DNA of 27,130 bases from DAOTXN01 sp034435435 (GTDB lineage Bacteria; Chloroflexota; Anaerolineae; S140-20). This document shows, one piece after another, positions 17,201 through 25,265 of the stretch. The stretch lies in the NCBI GenBank assembly GCA_034435435.1, contig DAOTXN010000146.1, forward strand, positions 1 to 27,130. Direction: 5' to 3'. Position numbers and translations under genes: made by a program. Within the stretch, counting starts at the first letter, position 1. Each line of letters starts with the position of its first letter. The notes under the pieces are model-generated. The model searched no databases, was not told the DNA's origin, and was given only the letters and a program-made list of their open reading frames with translations.

Positions 17201-17898
17201 TGGCCTATCATTACAATCACAGCGACGCTCCTAGACTGGGCATCCGTTACAACCGTCTGGCTGGCGACCACGCCCGCGCCAGCCAGGCCTGGAACGAGGC
17301 GTTGAGCTATTACCAGTCGGCCATTGACACGAGCGGGCGCGACCCGGAGCTGGCCCACGAGCGCGCCCTGTGTTACGAGCGCCTGGGCGATGTGTATGCG
17401 TTGACCCGCCACTATGTACAGGCCGCATCGGCTTACGAGGCGGCGCTGGTCGAGACGGCCCACCCGGCCCACGTCGGGGGTAAGCTGGGGTTGGTGTGCC
17501 CGTTGCTGGACAGCGCTGCCTTAAGCTCGTCCAAGGGCCTCGACGAGGGGACCGAACGCCTGCAGAAAAGCTGGGACGAGCTGGATTGGGACGACTCGCT
17601 GCGGGCATGGCTGGCGGCGGCGCTGGGCTGGCTGGCCTTGCGCGCCCGGCCCAAGGATCTGGCGGCGGTGGTCGGTTCGGGCGCAGCGGCCATTGGCTGG
17701 TTCCAGCGCGGCCAGCGCAGCGCCAAGGGTATGACGGCCGCGTTGGCGCTCAAAGAAATGATGGCCGGGCGCGTCCCCGCCGATTATGCCCGGCTGGTGC
17801 ACCTGGCGCTGGACGACGACCCAGTGCAGGGAAACAGACTCAGAATCAGTGGACGTCCGGCTTCAGCCGGGGAATCCTCGCCGGGGAATCCTCGCTAA
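14227..17898 (+). CDS. Tandem class III nucleotidyl cyclase - P-loop ATPase - TPR protein (soluble adenylyl cyclase layout), 3' end altered
   Basis: The product is 1223 residues. Cyclase domain 1 (about 78-235) keeps both metal-binding aspartates, D89 in 'FADVTGF' and D139 in 'FAGDAVQAYF', but has Q/K-type residues where the transition-state Asn-x3-Arg should be. Domain 2 (about 325-510) has N470 and R474 in 'VNLSARLMN', but N333 ('FVNLRGF') and F384 ('QKGFTLL') replace the metal aspartates. Together they can make one composite site, as in mammalian C1/C2 cyclases. A STAND-type ATPase follows: 'GRDAELTRLE', Walker A GETGMGKT (567-574) and Walker B LLLLVEDLQWAD (D751). A TPR-like helical region starts at about 995. 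The last ~18 residues are encoded by a palindromic repeat, so the native C-terminus is probably lost. Substrate (ATP or GTP) is not resolved from sequence. The gene lies 16 bp after pruA. Confidence 0.85.
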   Translation: MPLQTPPATQEASLARMLSRLQTYLPADLADAVQQEGEAAPALWVEVLHKLCSLHHNLSTYQPRSLVLSNPTPGVPRGEILEGTILFADVTGFTPLAERLRQLGEEGAEQLNRMINDLFSAILDPLSRSRGELLIFAGDAVQAYFPATPEAQDAVWAVRAGLRMTRAIAPFDGGPTPLSMSVGLARGRFFAAQVGTAQRMEYVVTGGPIQQAMKAEEPAAPRQVILGPGMENLLAGQFRLTPLADGYHAVVDDLGEHLGDFEVNPMSSQRRLRRRLVFDHEPDQVLRSIASTLDDIDALAPFFPPNVLRRIVAHQSARQFPGEHRLVAVMFVNLRGFEALVEALGPERLAQITHWVNRYFVEAQETLAGCGGLVTHVDPYQKGFTLLCPFGAPLADEETPHRATAAALRLNEKLRTLNQELQADLQETVPDHAAQIRLVHHIGITYGPIYTGQVGWQERREYVVVGDDVNLSARLMNKSAADQILISGWVYDRVRTAFECQPLEPMQLKGKAKPVTVYAVERRMPASAWLVEARIGPLVGRDAELTRLENALETLEKGQGGVLTLVGETGMGKTRLIAELSQRARYWNITLLAGRCLSYAQGTPYTPWIESLWRWFELDTAADPAERRARVRQALERLGLEKLTLTFWELLGLPQAEDALLVRAPQGPHRPQERRNLYARLQERIAQAPPAQGDMHLTLAWRLAERDPALAADIPSLWEHLGQRTHPDQALLALFRVSAAQDRPLLLLVEDLQWADRVSWDALVQLAQATADAPILLLVTARRGEAADTWLDQTNAEHLSLAGLDLDDIGKLAARLMGRPAGPELASWLHQRTQGNPLFATQLLRALIGAEGLSTDPETGLVTLSKTLPNLPPTVREIMLSRVDQLSEEARTVVKLASVIGDVVPLDLLTHLARQVPAAGAARLTEHLADLAERSLFTLPPPATEFSFVHTLLREAVYSSLPYAQRRQWHRAIADHLAQGDEQTIQQRLDALAYHYNHSDAPRLGIRYNRLAGDHARASQAWNEALSYYQSAIDTSGRDPELAHERALCYERLGDVYALTRHYVQAASAYEAALVETAHPAHVGGKLGLVCPLLDSAALSSSKGLDEGTERLQKSWDELDWDDSLRAWLAAALGWLALRARPKDLAAVVGSGAAAIGWFQRGQRSAKGMTAALALKEMMAGRVPADYARLVHLALDDDPVQGNRLRISGRPASAGESSPGNPR

Positions 17899-17905
17899 AG
17901 CGAGG
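17853..17905. repeat. Palindromic intergenic repeat with two hairpins
   Basis: Hairpin CCGGCT-TC-AGCCGG (17857-17870) and hairpin CCTCGCT-AA-AGCGAGG (17890-17905) flank a perfect tandem duplication of the 14-mer CCGGGGAATCCTCG (17867-17880 and 17881-17894). It overlaps the 3' end of the cyclase frame (stop 17896-17898) and lies 24 bp from the ppk1 stop. It looks like a REP/MITE-type element and could also end transcription from both convergent genes, though there is no T-tract. Confidence 0.65.
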
Positions 17906-17928
17906 CATCCGGTCACGACAGATCGCTT

Positions 17929-20061
17929 TTACTCTTCGCGATTCCACGCGCCCCGGTGTTGAATCATCCACAATTGCGAGTTCAGCGCGGCTTCTCCGTC
18001 TTTGGGGCGCAGCCGTTCGTAACTGCCGTTGGGTAACAGGCGGCGGGCCTGTACATTGTCACGCAAATGCACGCTGAGAATCTGATCGCGCAGCGCGTGC
18101 TTGAGATGCGGGTCTTCGATGGGAAACAATTGCTCCACGCGGCGGTCCAGATTGCGCGGCATCAGGTCGGCGCTGCCTAGTAGAATTTCTTCGTCGCCTC
18201 CATTCCGAAAATAATAGATGCGCGGGTGCTCCAAAAAGCGCCCCACGATAGAGGTGACGGTGATGTTTTCGCTGACTCCCGGCACCCCGGGACGCAGACA
18301 ACAAATACTCCGCACCTGCAAATCAATCTTGACGCCCGCTTGCGAAGCGCGATAGAGCGCCTGGATGCACTTTTTGTCCACCAGGGCGTTTACCTTGAAA
18401 GCCAGGTAGCCGTCTTTATGTTCTTTGTGGCGCTCGATCTCGCGCTCGATGCGTTCGAGGATTTGCTGGCGGATGTGGCCCGGGGCGACCAGTAGTTTGC
18501 GATAGTCCTGTTTGCGCGAATAGCCAGTGAGCGCGTTAAACAAGTGCGACACGTCCTCGCCGATGTCGGGGTCGCAGGTGAAAAAGCCAATATCGGTGTA
18601 TAGCCGCGCCGTCGCGTCGTTATAGTTGCCAGTGCTCATGTGCACGTAGCGGCGGATGCCGTCGCGCTCGCGGCGCACGACCATGAGCAGTTTGGTGTGC
18701 ACCTTGAGTCCCAGCAGACCATAGACCACGTGCACCCCCGCCTGTTCCAGCGATTTGGCCCACACGATATTGTTGGCCTCGTCAAAGCGCGCTTTTAGCT
18801 CGACCAGCACAGCGACCTGCTTGCCGTTTTCGCGCGCATGCATCAGCGCCGCGACGATGGGCGAATTGGGGCCGACGCGGTACAAAGTTTGCTTGATGGC
18901 GAGCACGTCGGGGTCGCGCGCCGCCTCGCGCACAAAATCCACCACCGGGACAAAACTTTCGTAGGGATGATAGAGCAGGACATTCCGGCGGCGGATGATA
19001 GAAAAGATATTCTCTTCGGTCGCCAGCGGAGGCGGGACGGCCGGGTGAAAGAGGGTGTCTTTGAGGTCAGGACGATCAACGGCGGTTAGTTCCATCAGGT
19101 CGGCCAGGCCGATGGGGGCTTTGCTGGTATAGACCTGGTACGGGGCCAGGTTGAGGTTTTTGATCAACAGGTCACGAATGCGTTCGGGCATAGCGTCATC
19201 TACTTCCAGGCGCACCGCCGAGCCAAAGTGGCGCTGGCGCACGCTCGCCTCGATAGAGTCGAGCAGGTCCGCGGCCTCGTCCTCTTCGATCTCCTGGTCC
19301 ACGTCGCGGGTAATACGGAAAGGATAGGCCGCTGCGATCTCCAGACCGGGAAACAACAAGTCCAGATTGGCGATGATGACCTGCTCCAGCCACACGAAAT
19401 TGTTAGATGAGGTATCCACCAGCCCCAAATTTTCATAGCTCTCGGCTTTTTCCTCGCTGGGGATGCGTAGCAGGCGCGGCAGCGTACCCGGCACTTTGAC
19501 CCGCGCAAATCGCTCGCCAAAATCCGGGTCTCTGATCACCACCGCCAGGTTGAGACTGAGGTTCGAGATGTGTGGGAAAGGGTGGCCGGGGTCGAAGGCT
19601 AACGGTGTGAGGGCCGGAAAGATTTCGCGCTCAAAGTGGCGGCGCATGAGCTTGCGTTGCTTGCGTTTCAAGTCATCGTAATACAGAACCTCAATACCGG
19701 CCGCGCGCAGTTTGGGCAGCACATCGCTGCACCAGCACTCTTCGTGGCGCAACAACAGAGGCATCAGCTCGCGCCGGATGGCCATGAGCTGCTCGGCGGG
19801 CGTCATGCCGTCGGGGGGCGTCTCGACGACGCCAGCGATGAGCTGGCGGCGCAACCCTGAGACGCGGATCATGAAAAACTCGTCGGTGTTGCTGCCAAAG
19901 ATGGATAGAAACTTGACCCGCTCCAACAGGGGGTGGCGTTTATCCAGCGCCTCTTCCAGCACGCGCTCGTTGAACCGAAGCTGGCTCAACTCGCGATTGA
20001 TGAACAGCTTGGGATCATTCAGATCGGGCGGTGGGGTGGGAGATTCTTCTTTTTTCGCCAT
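17929..20061 (-). CDS. ppk1: Polyphosphate kinase 1
   Basis: The product is 710 residues and reversibly transfers the ATP gamma-phosphate onto polyphosphate chains. It has the full PPK1 layout: an N-terminal domain opening 'LFINRELSQLRFNERVLEE', a middle domain with 'LSIFGSNTDEFFMIRVSGL', and two catalytic PLD-like domains. The autophosphorylated histidine is H474 in 'RYVHMSTGNYN' and the second active-site histidine is H612 in 'RFLEHPRIYYF'. 'RARFDEANNI' and 'IGFFTCDPDIG' are also typical. ATG 20061 is preceded by GAGAGG at 5 nt. A consensus promoter lies at 20102-20130. The gene diverges from recA and converges on the cyclase gene. Length and motifs are normal, so it is expected to be functional. 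Confidence 0.97.
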   Translation of the reverse strand: MAKKEESPTPPPDLNDPKLFINRELSQLRFNERVLEEALDKRHPLLERVKFLSIFGSNTDEFFMIRVSGLRRQLIAGVVETPPDGMTPAEQLMAIRRELMPLLLRHEECWCSDVLPKLRAAGIEVLYYDDLKRKQRKLMRRHFEREIFPALTPLAFDPGHPFPHISNLSLNLAVVIRDPDFGERFARVKVPGTLPRLLRIPSEEKAESYENLGLVDTSSNNFVWLEQVIIANLDLLFPGLEIAAAYPFRITRDVDQEIEEDEAADLLDSIEASVRQRHFGSAVRLEVDDAMPERIRDLLIKNLNLAPYQVYTSKAPIGLADLMELTAVDRPDLKDTLFHPAVPPPLATEENIFSIIRRRNVLLYHPYESFVPVVDFVREAARDPDVLAIKQTLYRVGPNSPIVAALMHARENGKQVAVLVELKARFDEANNIVWAKSLEQAGVHVVYGLLGLKVHTKLLMVVRRERDGIRRYVHMSTGNYNDATARLYTDIGFFTCDPDIGEDVSHLFNALTGYSRKQDYRKLLVAPGHIRQQILERIEREIERHKEHKDGYLAFKVNALVDKKCIQALYRASQAGVKIDLQVRSICCLRPGVPGVSENITVTSIVGRFLEHPRIYYFRNGGDEEILLGSADLMPRNLDRRVEQLFPIEDPHLKHALRDQILSVHLRDNVQARRLLPNGSYERLRPKDGEAALNSQLWMIQHRGAWNREE

Positions 20062-20101
20062 CGTTGCCTCTCACATGGTTTGGCTCGTGAAACTTGTCAT
20101 G

Positions 20102-20130
20102 ATTTTATCGTACCCACGCGTTGGCGTCAA
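20102..20130 (-). promoter_or_regulatory. Sigma70-type promoter of ppk1
   Basis: On the minus strand TTGACG (20130-20125), a 17-nt spacer and TAAAAT (20107-20102) lie 40 bp upstream of the ppk1 ATG. No Pho box was recognised. Confidence 0.65.
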
Positions 20131-20166
20131 ACGTCTCCCCATTTTACCTTTTCACGCCTCTATCAG

Positions 20167-20195
20167 TTGCGCGTTCTGGACAAATGCTGTAAACT
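20167..20195 (+). promoter_or_regulatory. Possible recA promoter
   Basis: TTGCGC (20167-20172), a 17-nt spacer and TAAACT (20190-20195) lie 59 bp upstream of the recA start at 20255. The -35 match is weak. No perfect LexA palindrome of the GAAC-N4-GTTC type was found by eye in 20062-20254. Confidence 0.4.
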
Positions 20196-20254
20196 AGCTC
20201 CACATTGGAATGGGTCTTTACTCGCAACAGAACAATCGTCAAAACGGAGTTGTT

Positions 20255-21301
<1,047 letters not shown>

Positions 21302-21670
21302 GACTTGATAGGATGAGCCAGAGAGCTTGTCCGCGAAATCAGTTACAGCAGTGAACGAATGACTTGGGCGATGCGCTCTTGAGAGTTTGATGGGCTTTTG
21401 AGAGTTCGGCGCCGTCAAACGGGCGTCCGATTTTGACCTGGGGGGAGCCTGCTTGCAGAGCTGACATCGACCAGGTTGCCCTGACGGGCTAGTGTGTGAG
21501 TAGCGGTTTTCAAGAGCCACGCTAGTTGTTTGACCGTGGTTCTGTAGAGCGAGGTCGTCAATTGAAGATTTCTGCAGCGGCAGAATAAGTTGTCGATCGG
21601 ACCTGTTTTTGGCGGCCGAGTCATACCCGCTCGCTCCAACCGTCAGTTCGCCGCAACCGCTTGTCATTGC
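21302..21670 (+). other. 369-bp recA-recX spacer with no recognised gene
   Basis: No convincing coding region or known RNA family is visible. A 74-codon minus-strand frame (21415-21639) has no ribosome site and its translation is not recognised. The segment would be transcribed as a long 3' region of the recA message before the terminator at 21671. It could hold an RNA structure or a decayed gene. I cannot decide which. Confidence 0.4.
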
Positions 21671-21707
21671 ACAGCTGTGGCTGAATTTCGCCACGGCTGT
21701 TTTTTTT
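21671..21707 (+). terminator. Intrinsic terminator between recA and recX
   Basis: ACAGC-T-GTGGC (21671-21681) pairs with GCCAC-G-GCTGT (21690-21700) as an 11-bp stem with one T-G wobble and an 8-nt loop. An uninterrupted T8 (21700-21707) follows. The recX ATG lies only 4 nt after the T-tract, so the terminator occupies the place where a recX ribosome site would be. Confidence 0.85.
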
Positions 21708-21711
21708 GACC

Positions 21712-22365
21712 ATGAGTGGGCAGATTACGGCGCTAAAAGTCCAAAAACGCAACCAGCAGCGGGTCAACGTTTACATTGACGGCGAATTTGCCTTCGGATT
21801 AGCGGCTATTGAAGCGCTACGGTTAAAGGTCGGCCAATATCTGAGTGCGGCCGATATTAGCCGCCTGCAAGAGAAGGACCAGGGCGAAATTGCTTACGAG
21901 CGCGCACTGAACTTGCTTTCGTACCGACCGCGCAGCGTGGCCGAAGTTCGCCGTAATCTGGCCGGAAAATTCGACGCCGAGACGGTCGAAGATGCTATCG
22001 GTCGTTTGAGGCGCGCCGATCTGTTGGATGATGGTGCCTTTGTGCGCTATTGGATAGAAAACAGAGATACCTTCAAACCGCGCGGCAGTCAGGCGTTGCG
22101 TTACGAGCTACGGCAAAAAGGGATTGCCGATGCGCTCATAGACGATGCGTTGACCGACTATGACGAAGAGGCCGCCGCTCGGCGGGCCGCTCTAACTCAG
22201 GTGCACAAGCTGGCCCGCCGACACGATGTCGAGACGGTTCGCACCAAATTACTCGCCTTTTTAAACCGCCGTGGCTTCTCTTTTCACGTCGCCCACGATA
22301 TAGTAGCCGACGTGCTATCGGAAATCGCTGGGCCTGGCGTGGAGCGAGCAGACACGCACACTTGA
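21712..22365 (+). CDS. recX: RecX regulatory protein
   Basis: The product is 217 residues from ATG 21712, or 219 from TTG 21706; both starts lack a Shine-Dalgarno sequence because the T-tract occupies that position. RecX binds RecA filaments and limits RecA activity. Family signs: 'NVYIDGEFAFGL' near the N-terminus, the tandem three-helix repeats with 'RPRSVAEVRRNL', 'DAIGRLRRADLLDDGAFVRYWI' and 'GSQALRYELRQKGI', and the C-terminal 'LLAFLNRRGFSFHVAHDIV'. The position behind recA is the usual context. The stop at 22365 overlaps the ribosome site of rny, so recX and rny are probably translated from one message. Confidence 0.93.
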   Translation: MSGQITALKVQKRNQQRVNVYIDGEFAFGLAAIEALRLKVGQYLSAADISRLQEKDQGEIAYERALNLLSYRPRSVAEVRRNLAGKFDAETVEDAIGRLRRADLLDDGAFVRYWIENRDTFKPRGSQALRYELRQKGIADALIDDALTDYDEEAAARRAALTQVHKLARRHDVETVRTKLLAFLNRRGFSFHVAHDIVADVLSEIAGPGVERADTHT

Positions 22366-22375
22366 GGGATTGAAA

Positions 22376-23899
22376 ATGGGAATCGAAATAGGCATAGCTG
22401 CATTAGCCTTGTGCGCCGGTTTAGGGCTGGGATATTATTTACATCGCTACCGAGCCGAGAGTCTGGAAAAGGCTACTATGCTGGAAGCAGAGCGCATCAT
22501 CGAAGATGCCAAATCCCAGGCCCGTGAGATCGAACTGGCTGCAAAAGGTGAAGTGCTGCAACTGCGCGAAAGGGCTGAAGCGGACATCAAGCGCCTGCGC
22601 GCCAATTTGCAGCAGGAAGAGGAGCGCCTTCAAAAGCGACGTGAAACGATTGACAACAAGGTTGAACAGTTGGAGAGCCGCGAGCGGCGCCAAAACCAAC
22701 GCCAGAGTCGTCTGGACAAGCTCAAGAATGACCTGGAAGACCTTCAAAAGCAGCGCGTGGAAGAGTTGGAAAAGATCGCGGCAATGAGCCGCGAAGAGGC
22801 GCGCGAACAGTTGCTGCAGGCCGTAGAAGAGGATGCGCGACAGGACATGGCGCGCGTGATCCGCCAGGTCGAGGCCGAAACTAAAGAAAAGGCAGACGCC
22901 ATCGCCCGCGAACTGATCGCCGATTCGATCCAGCGCCTGGGCAGCGAACAGGTGGCCGAAGTGGCCGTCTCGGCAGTGCCCTTGCCCAACGACGACATGA
23001 AGGGCCGCATCATCGGCCGCGGCGGGCGTAATATCCGCGCTTTTGAGCAGGCGGCTGGCGTGGATGTGGTCGTGGATGACACGCCCGAAGCCGTGACCAT
23101 TTCGTGCTTCGATCCGGTGCGGCGCGAGGTCGCCCGCTTGGCGCTGGAAAAGCTGATCCTGGATGGCCGCATCCACCCTGCGCGCATCGAAAAAGTCATC
23201 GCCGACGCGCGCAAAGACGTCGAAACGGTCATCCGCGAGGAGGGCGAGCGAGCGGTGTACGAAGCCGGTGTGCCAGGTTTGCACCGCGAGATCGTCAAGG
23301 TTTTGGGGCGCTTGCATTTTCGGACCAGCTACGGTCAGAACCAACTGGCCCACGCCATCGAAAGCGCCCGCCTGGCCGGTATGCTGGCGGTGGAATTGGG
23401 CGCCGACGTAAAAATCGCCAAGGCCGGCGCCTTGCTCCACGACCTCGGTAAGGCGCTCGACCATGAGCACGAGGGCACCCACTCACAGATCGGCGCCGAC
23501 TTGTGTCGGCGTTACAATGTCGCTCCCGAGATCATTCACTGCATCATGGCCCATCATCACGAAGAGGAGCCGCAGACGGTGGAAGCCGTCATTGTCGAAG
23601 CAGCCGACGCGATCTCGGGCGCGCGCCCTGGTGCCCGCCGCGAGAGTTTGGAAAACTATTTGAAACGTGTCTCTGAGCTGGAAGACTTGGCCTCTTCCTT
23701 CAAGGGAGTAGCCGAGTCTTATGCCATTCAGGCCGGGCGCGAGGTCCGCATCGCTGTCAGGCCGGAAGAGATCGACGATCTGGGTATTATTCGTCTCTCA
23801 AAAGAGATCGCCCACAAGATCGAAGAAACCATGCATTACCCCGGTCAAATCAAGGTGACGGTCATCCGCGAATCGCGCTCGGTGGATTTTGCCAAATAA
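22376..23899 (+). CDS. rny: Ribonuclease Y
   Basis: The product is 507 residues from ATG 22376, with GAGG 8 nt upstream; an in-frame TTG at 22370 is too close to it. It is a membrane-anchored endoribonuclease that starts mRNA decay. Layout: an N-terminal transmembrane helix (about 3-21, 'IAALALCAGLGLGYYL'), a long coiled coil rich in Glu/Arg/Gln (about 25-190), a KH domain with 'GRIIGRGGRNIRAF' (about 210-225), and an HD domain with 'ALLHDLGKALDHEHEGTHS' (from about 350) plus 'IMAHHHEEE'. The C-terminus 'YPGQIKVTVIRESRSVDFAK' matches the family. Length is within the usual 510-520 range. It lies 10 bp behind recX and converges on the M23 gene. Confidence 0.96.
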   Translation: MGIEIGIAALALCAGLGLGYYLHRYRAESLEKATMLEAERIIEDAKSQAREIELAAKGEVLQLRERAEADIKRLRANLQQEEERLQKRRETIDNKVEQLESRERRQNQRQSRLDKLKNDLEDLQKQRVEELEKIAAMSREEAREQLLQAVEEDARQDMARVIRQVEAETKEKADAIARELIADSIQRLGSEQVAEVAVSAVPLPNDDMKGRIIGRGGRNIRAFEQAAGVDVVVDDTPEAVTISCFDPVRREVARLALEKLILDGRIHPARIEKVIADARKDVETVIREEGERAVYEAGVPGLHREIVKVLGRLHFRTSYGQNQLAHAIESARLAGMLAVELGADVKIAKAGALLHDLGKALDHEHEGTHSQIGADLCRRYNVAPEIIHCIMAHHHEEEPQTVEAVIVEAADAISGARPGARRESLENYLKRVSELEDLASSFKGVAESYAIQAGREVRIAVRPEEIDDLGIIRLSKEIAHKIEETMHYPGQIKVTVIRESRSVDFAK

Positions 23900-23932
23900 G
23901 AACACAAAAGGGCGAGAGAGAGTTCGTGTTCT
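23899..23932. terminator. Weak inverted repeat between convergent rny and M23 genes
   Basis: AGAACAC (23899-23905) and GTGTTCT (23926-23932) form a 7-bp stem with a 20-nt loop and no T-tract, spanning the 31-bp gap. It is only a candidate for ending transcription. Confidence 0.25.
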
Positions 23933-25175
23933 ATGGCAGCCAGACCAGCGGATTCTGTGGCACGCCGTTGTAGCGGATTTCCAGGTGCAGGTGGGGGCCG
24001 CTGGACCAGCCGGTGCTGCCCACCGCCCCGATGACTTGTCCGCGCTCTACCCGTTGGCCCAGCGTGACGTACATCTGGCTCAGGTGGGCATAGTAACTCG
24101 AATAGCCGTTGGCGTGGTCAACGATGATCAAATTGCCATAGCCGATGTCCGTCCAGCCAACGAATCCTACGTAGCCCCCGTCGGAAGCCAGAACCGCACT
24201 GCCGGTGGGTGCGCCAATGTCTATAGCCCGGTGGCCCCACCAGTAGCCTTGGGTAAGCGTCCCCAGCACCGGCCACTGAAAAGCGCCGGTGCCCCGCGCA
24301 CCCTCTGGAACCGGGCCGCTATAGCTTGTTACACGCTTGGGTACGTAGGGCTTGGTGCCGCCAGGTACGATGAGTTTCATCCCTTCCTGGATGCGGTAGA
24401 TAGGGGGGTGTAGGTTATTGTACGACAGACCCGTAATCGCCTCGACGTCGACTTTGTACTTTTCGGCGATGCTTTCCAAGGTGTCATCTTGAGCGACCGT
24501 GTGATATACCCCATCCACTGGCAGAATGACCAGGTGTTGGCCGATACGCAGCAGGTCGGGCACATCTTCGATGTCGCTGTTCGACCACATCAAAGTCGTC
24601 GGCTGTAAACTGAACGCCTCGGCGATGCTTTGTACCGTGTCACCTGCCTGAACGGTATACGTGATCACGCCCAGCCGGGGGCGGATAGGAATTTCGGTAC
24701 GCGGTTGAGCAATACGGACAATGGTCGTGTTGTCGTTCAAGCGCGGAGTGGCTGCGTCCGTCGCCGGGCTTGCCGACGAGGTTACTTGAGAGGTCTTGGA
24801 GGCTATAGAAGCCAGTTTGGTCAATGAACCCGCAGCGCCGACGACTGGTTGCGAGGTCGCATTCGTCGGCGCCGATCCTGCCGACAGGCCTAAAGGGCCG
24901 GACTTGGGAAGATTCAAACTGCTTAGAACAATGGCGCTTACGGCCAACAACAAGATGGACAGATGCGCAGACACACGGCTGATGAACGGGCGTACGCTGC
25001 GCCAATCCACAGTGACTTGCCACATGCGCGTCGCCGTCCAGGCTATCAAACGGGCAATGAGGTACTCCAAACGCGCGACTCTGTGCTGCCACCAACCCAC
25101 TAAACGCTGACGCATGCTTGCAGCTTGGGCCATCGCGTGGGGTTCGGCAAATTGCCGGTCCAATTCAATGTTCAC
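23931..25175 (-). CDS. Membrane-anchored LysM-M23 peptidoglycan hydrolase (copy 1)
   Basis: The product is 414 residues from GTG 25175, with AAGGAGG 11 nt upstream. A cytosolic N-terminal segment is followed by one transmembrane helix (about 70-90, 'AHLSILLLAVSAIVLSSL') and a Ser/Thr/Ala-rich linker. Two LysM domains come next (about 170-218, 'YTVQAGDTVQSIAEAF'; about 221-270, 'YHTVAQDDTLESIAEKY'). The C-terminal M23 (LytM/lysostaphin-type) domain has zinc ligands in 'GHRAIDIGAP' and the HxH motif in 'SSGPHLHLEIR'. The domains should lie outside the cytoplasmic membrane, bind glycan and cleave peptide cross-bridges or activate other hydrolases. The next upstream gene is a paralogue of the same layout. 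It has its own promoter at 25218-25246. Confidence 0.9.
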   Translation of the reverse strand: MNIELDRQFAEPHAMAQAASMRQRLVGWWQHRVARLEYLIARLIAWTATRMWQVTVDWRSVRPFISRVSAHLSILLLAVSAIVLSSLNLPKSGPLGLSAGSAPTNATSQPVVGAAGSLTKLASIASKTSQVTSSASPATDAATPRLNDNTTIVRIAQPRTEIPIRPRLGVITYTVQAGDTVQSIAEAFSLQPTTLMWSNSDIEDVPDLLRIGQHLVILPVDGVYHTVAQDDTLESIAEKYKVDVEAITGLSYNNLHPPIYRIQEGMKLIVPGGTKPYVPKRVTSYSGPVPEGARGTGAFQWPVLGTLTQGYWWGHRAIDIGAPTGSAVLASDGGYVGFVGWTDIGYGNLIIVDHANGYSSYYAHLSQMYVTLGQRVERGQVIGAVGSTGWSSGPHLHLEIRYNGVPQNPLVWLP

Positions 25176-25217
25176 CGCTCGTTATGCCTCCTTGTGCCTG
25201 AAGGGTGACGGGGGCGC

Positions 25218-25246
25218 ATTATACCATCGGACGCGATCCCTGGCAA
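25218..25246 (-). promoter_or_regulatory. Strong promoter of M23 copy 1
   Basis: On the minus strand TTGCCA (25246-25241), a 17-nt spacer and a perfect TATAAT (25223-25218) lie in the 90-bp gap between the tandem M23 genes. This allows copy 1 to be transcribed independently of copy 2. Confidence 0.75.
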
Positions 25247-25265
25247 CGCTTTCAAATCCATCGGC

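Noticed and set aside
20062..20254. Possible LexA (SOS) box upstream of recA
   Set aside because: GAACAATCGTC near 20231 resembles one half of GAAC-N4-GTTC, but the second half does not match.
22439..23482. 347-codon minus-strand frame antisense to rny
   Set aside because: It is a shadow of the RNase Y coding strand with no ribosome site and no recognisable domain.
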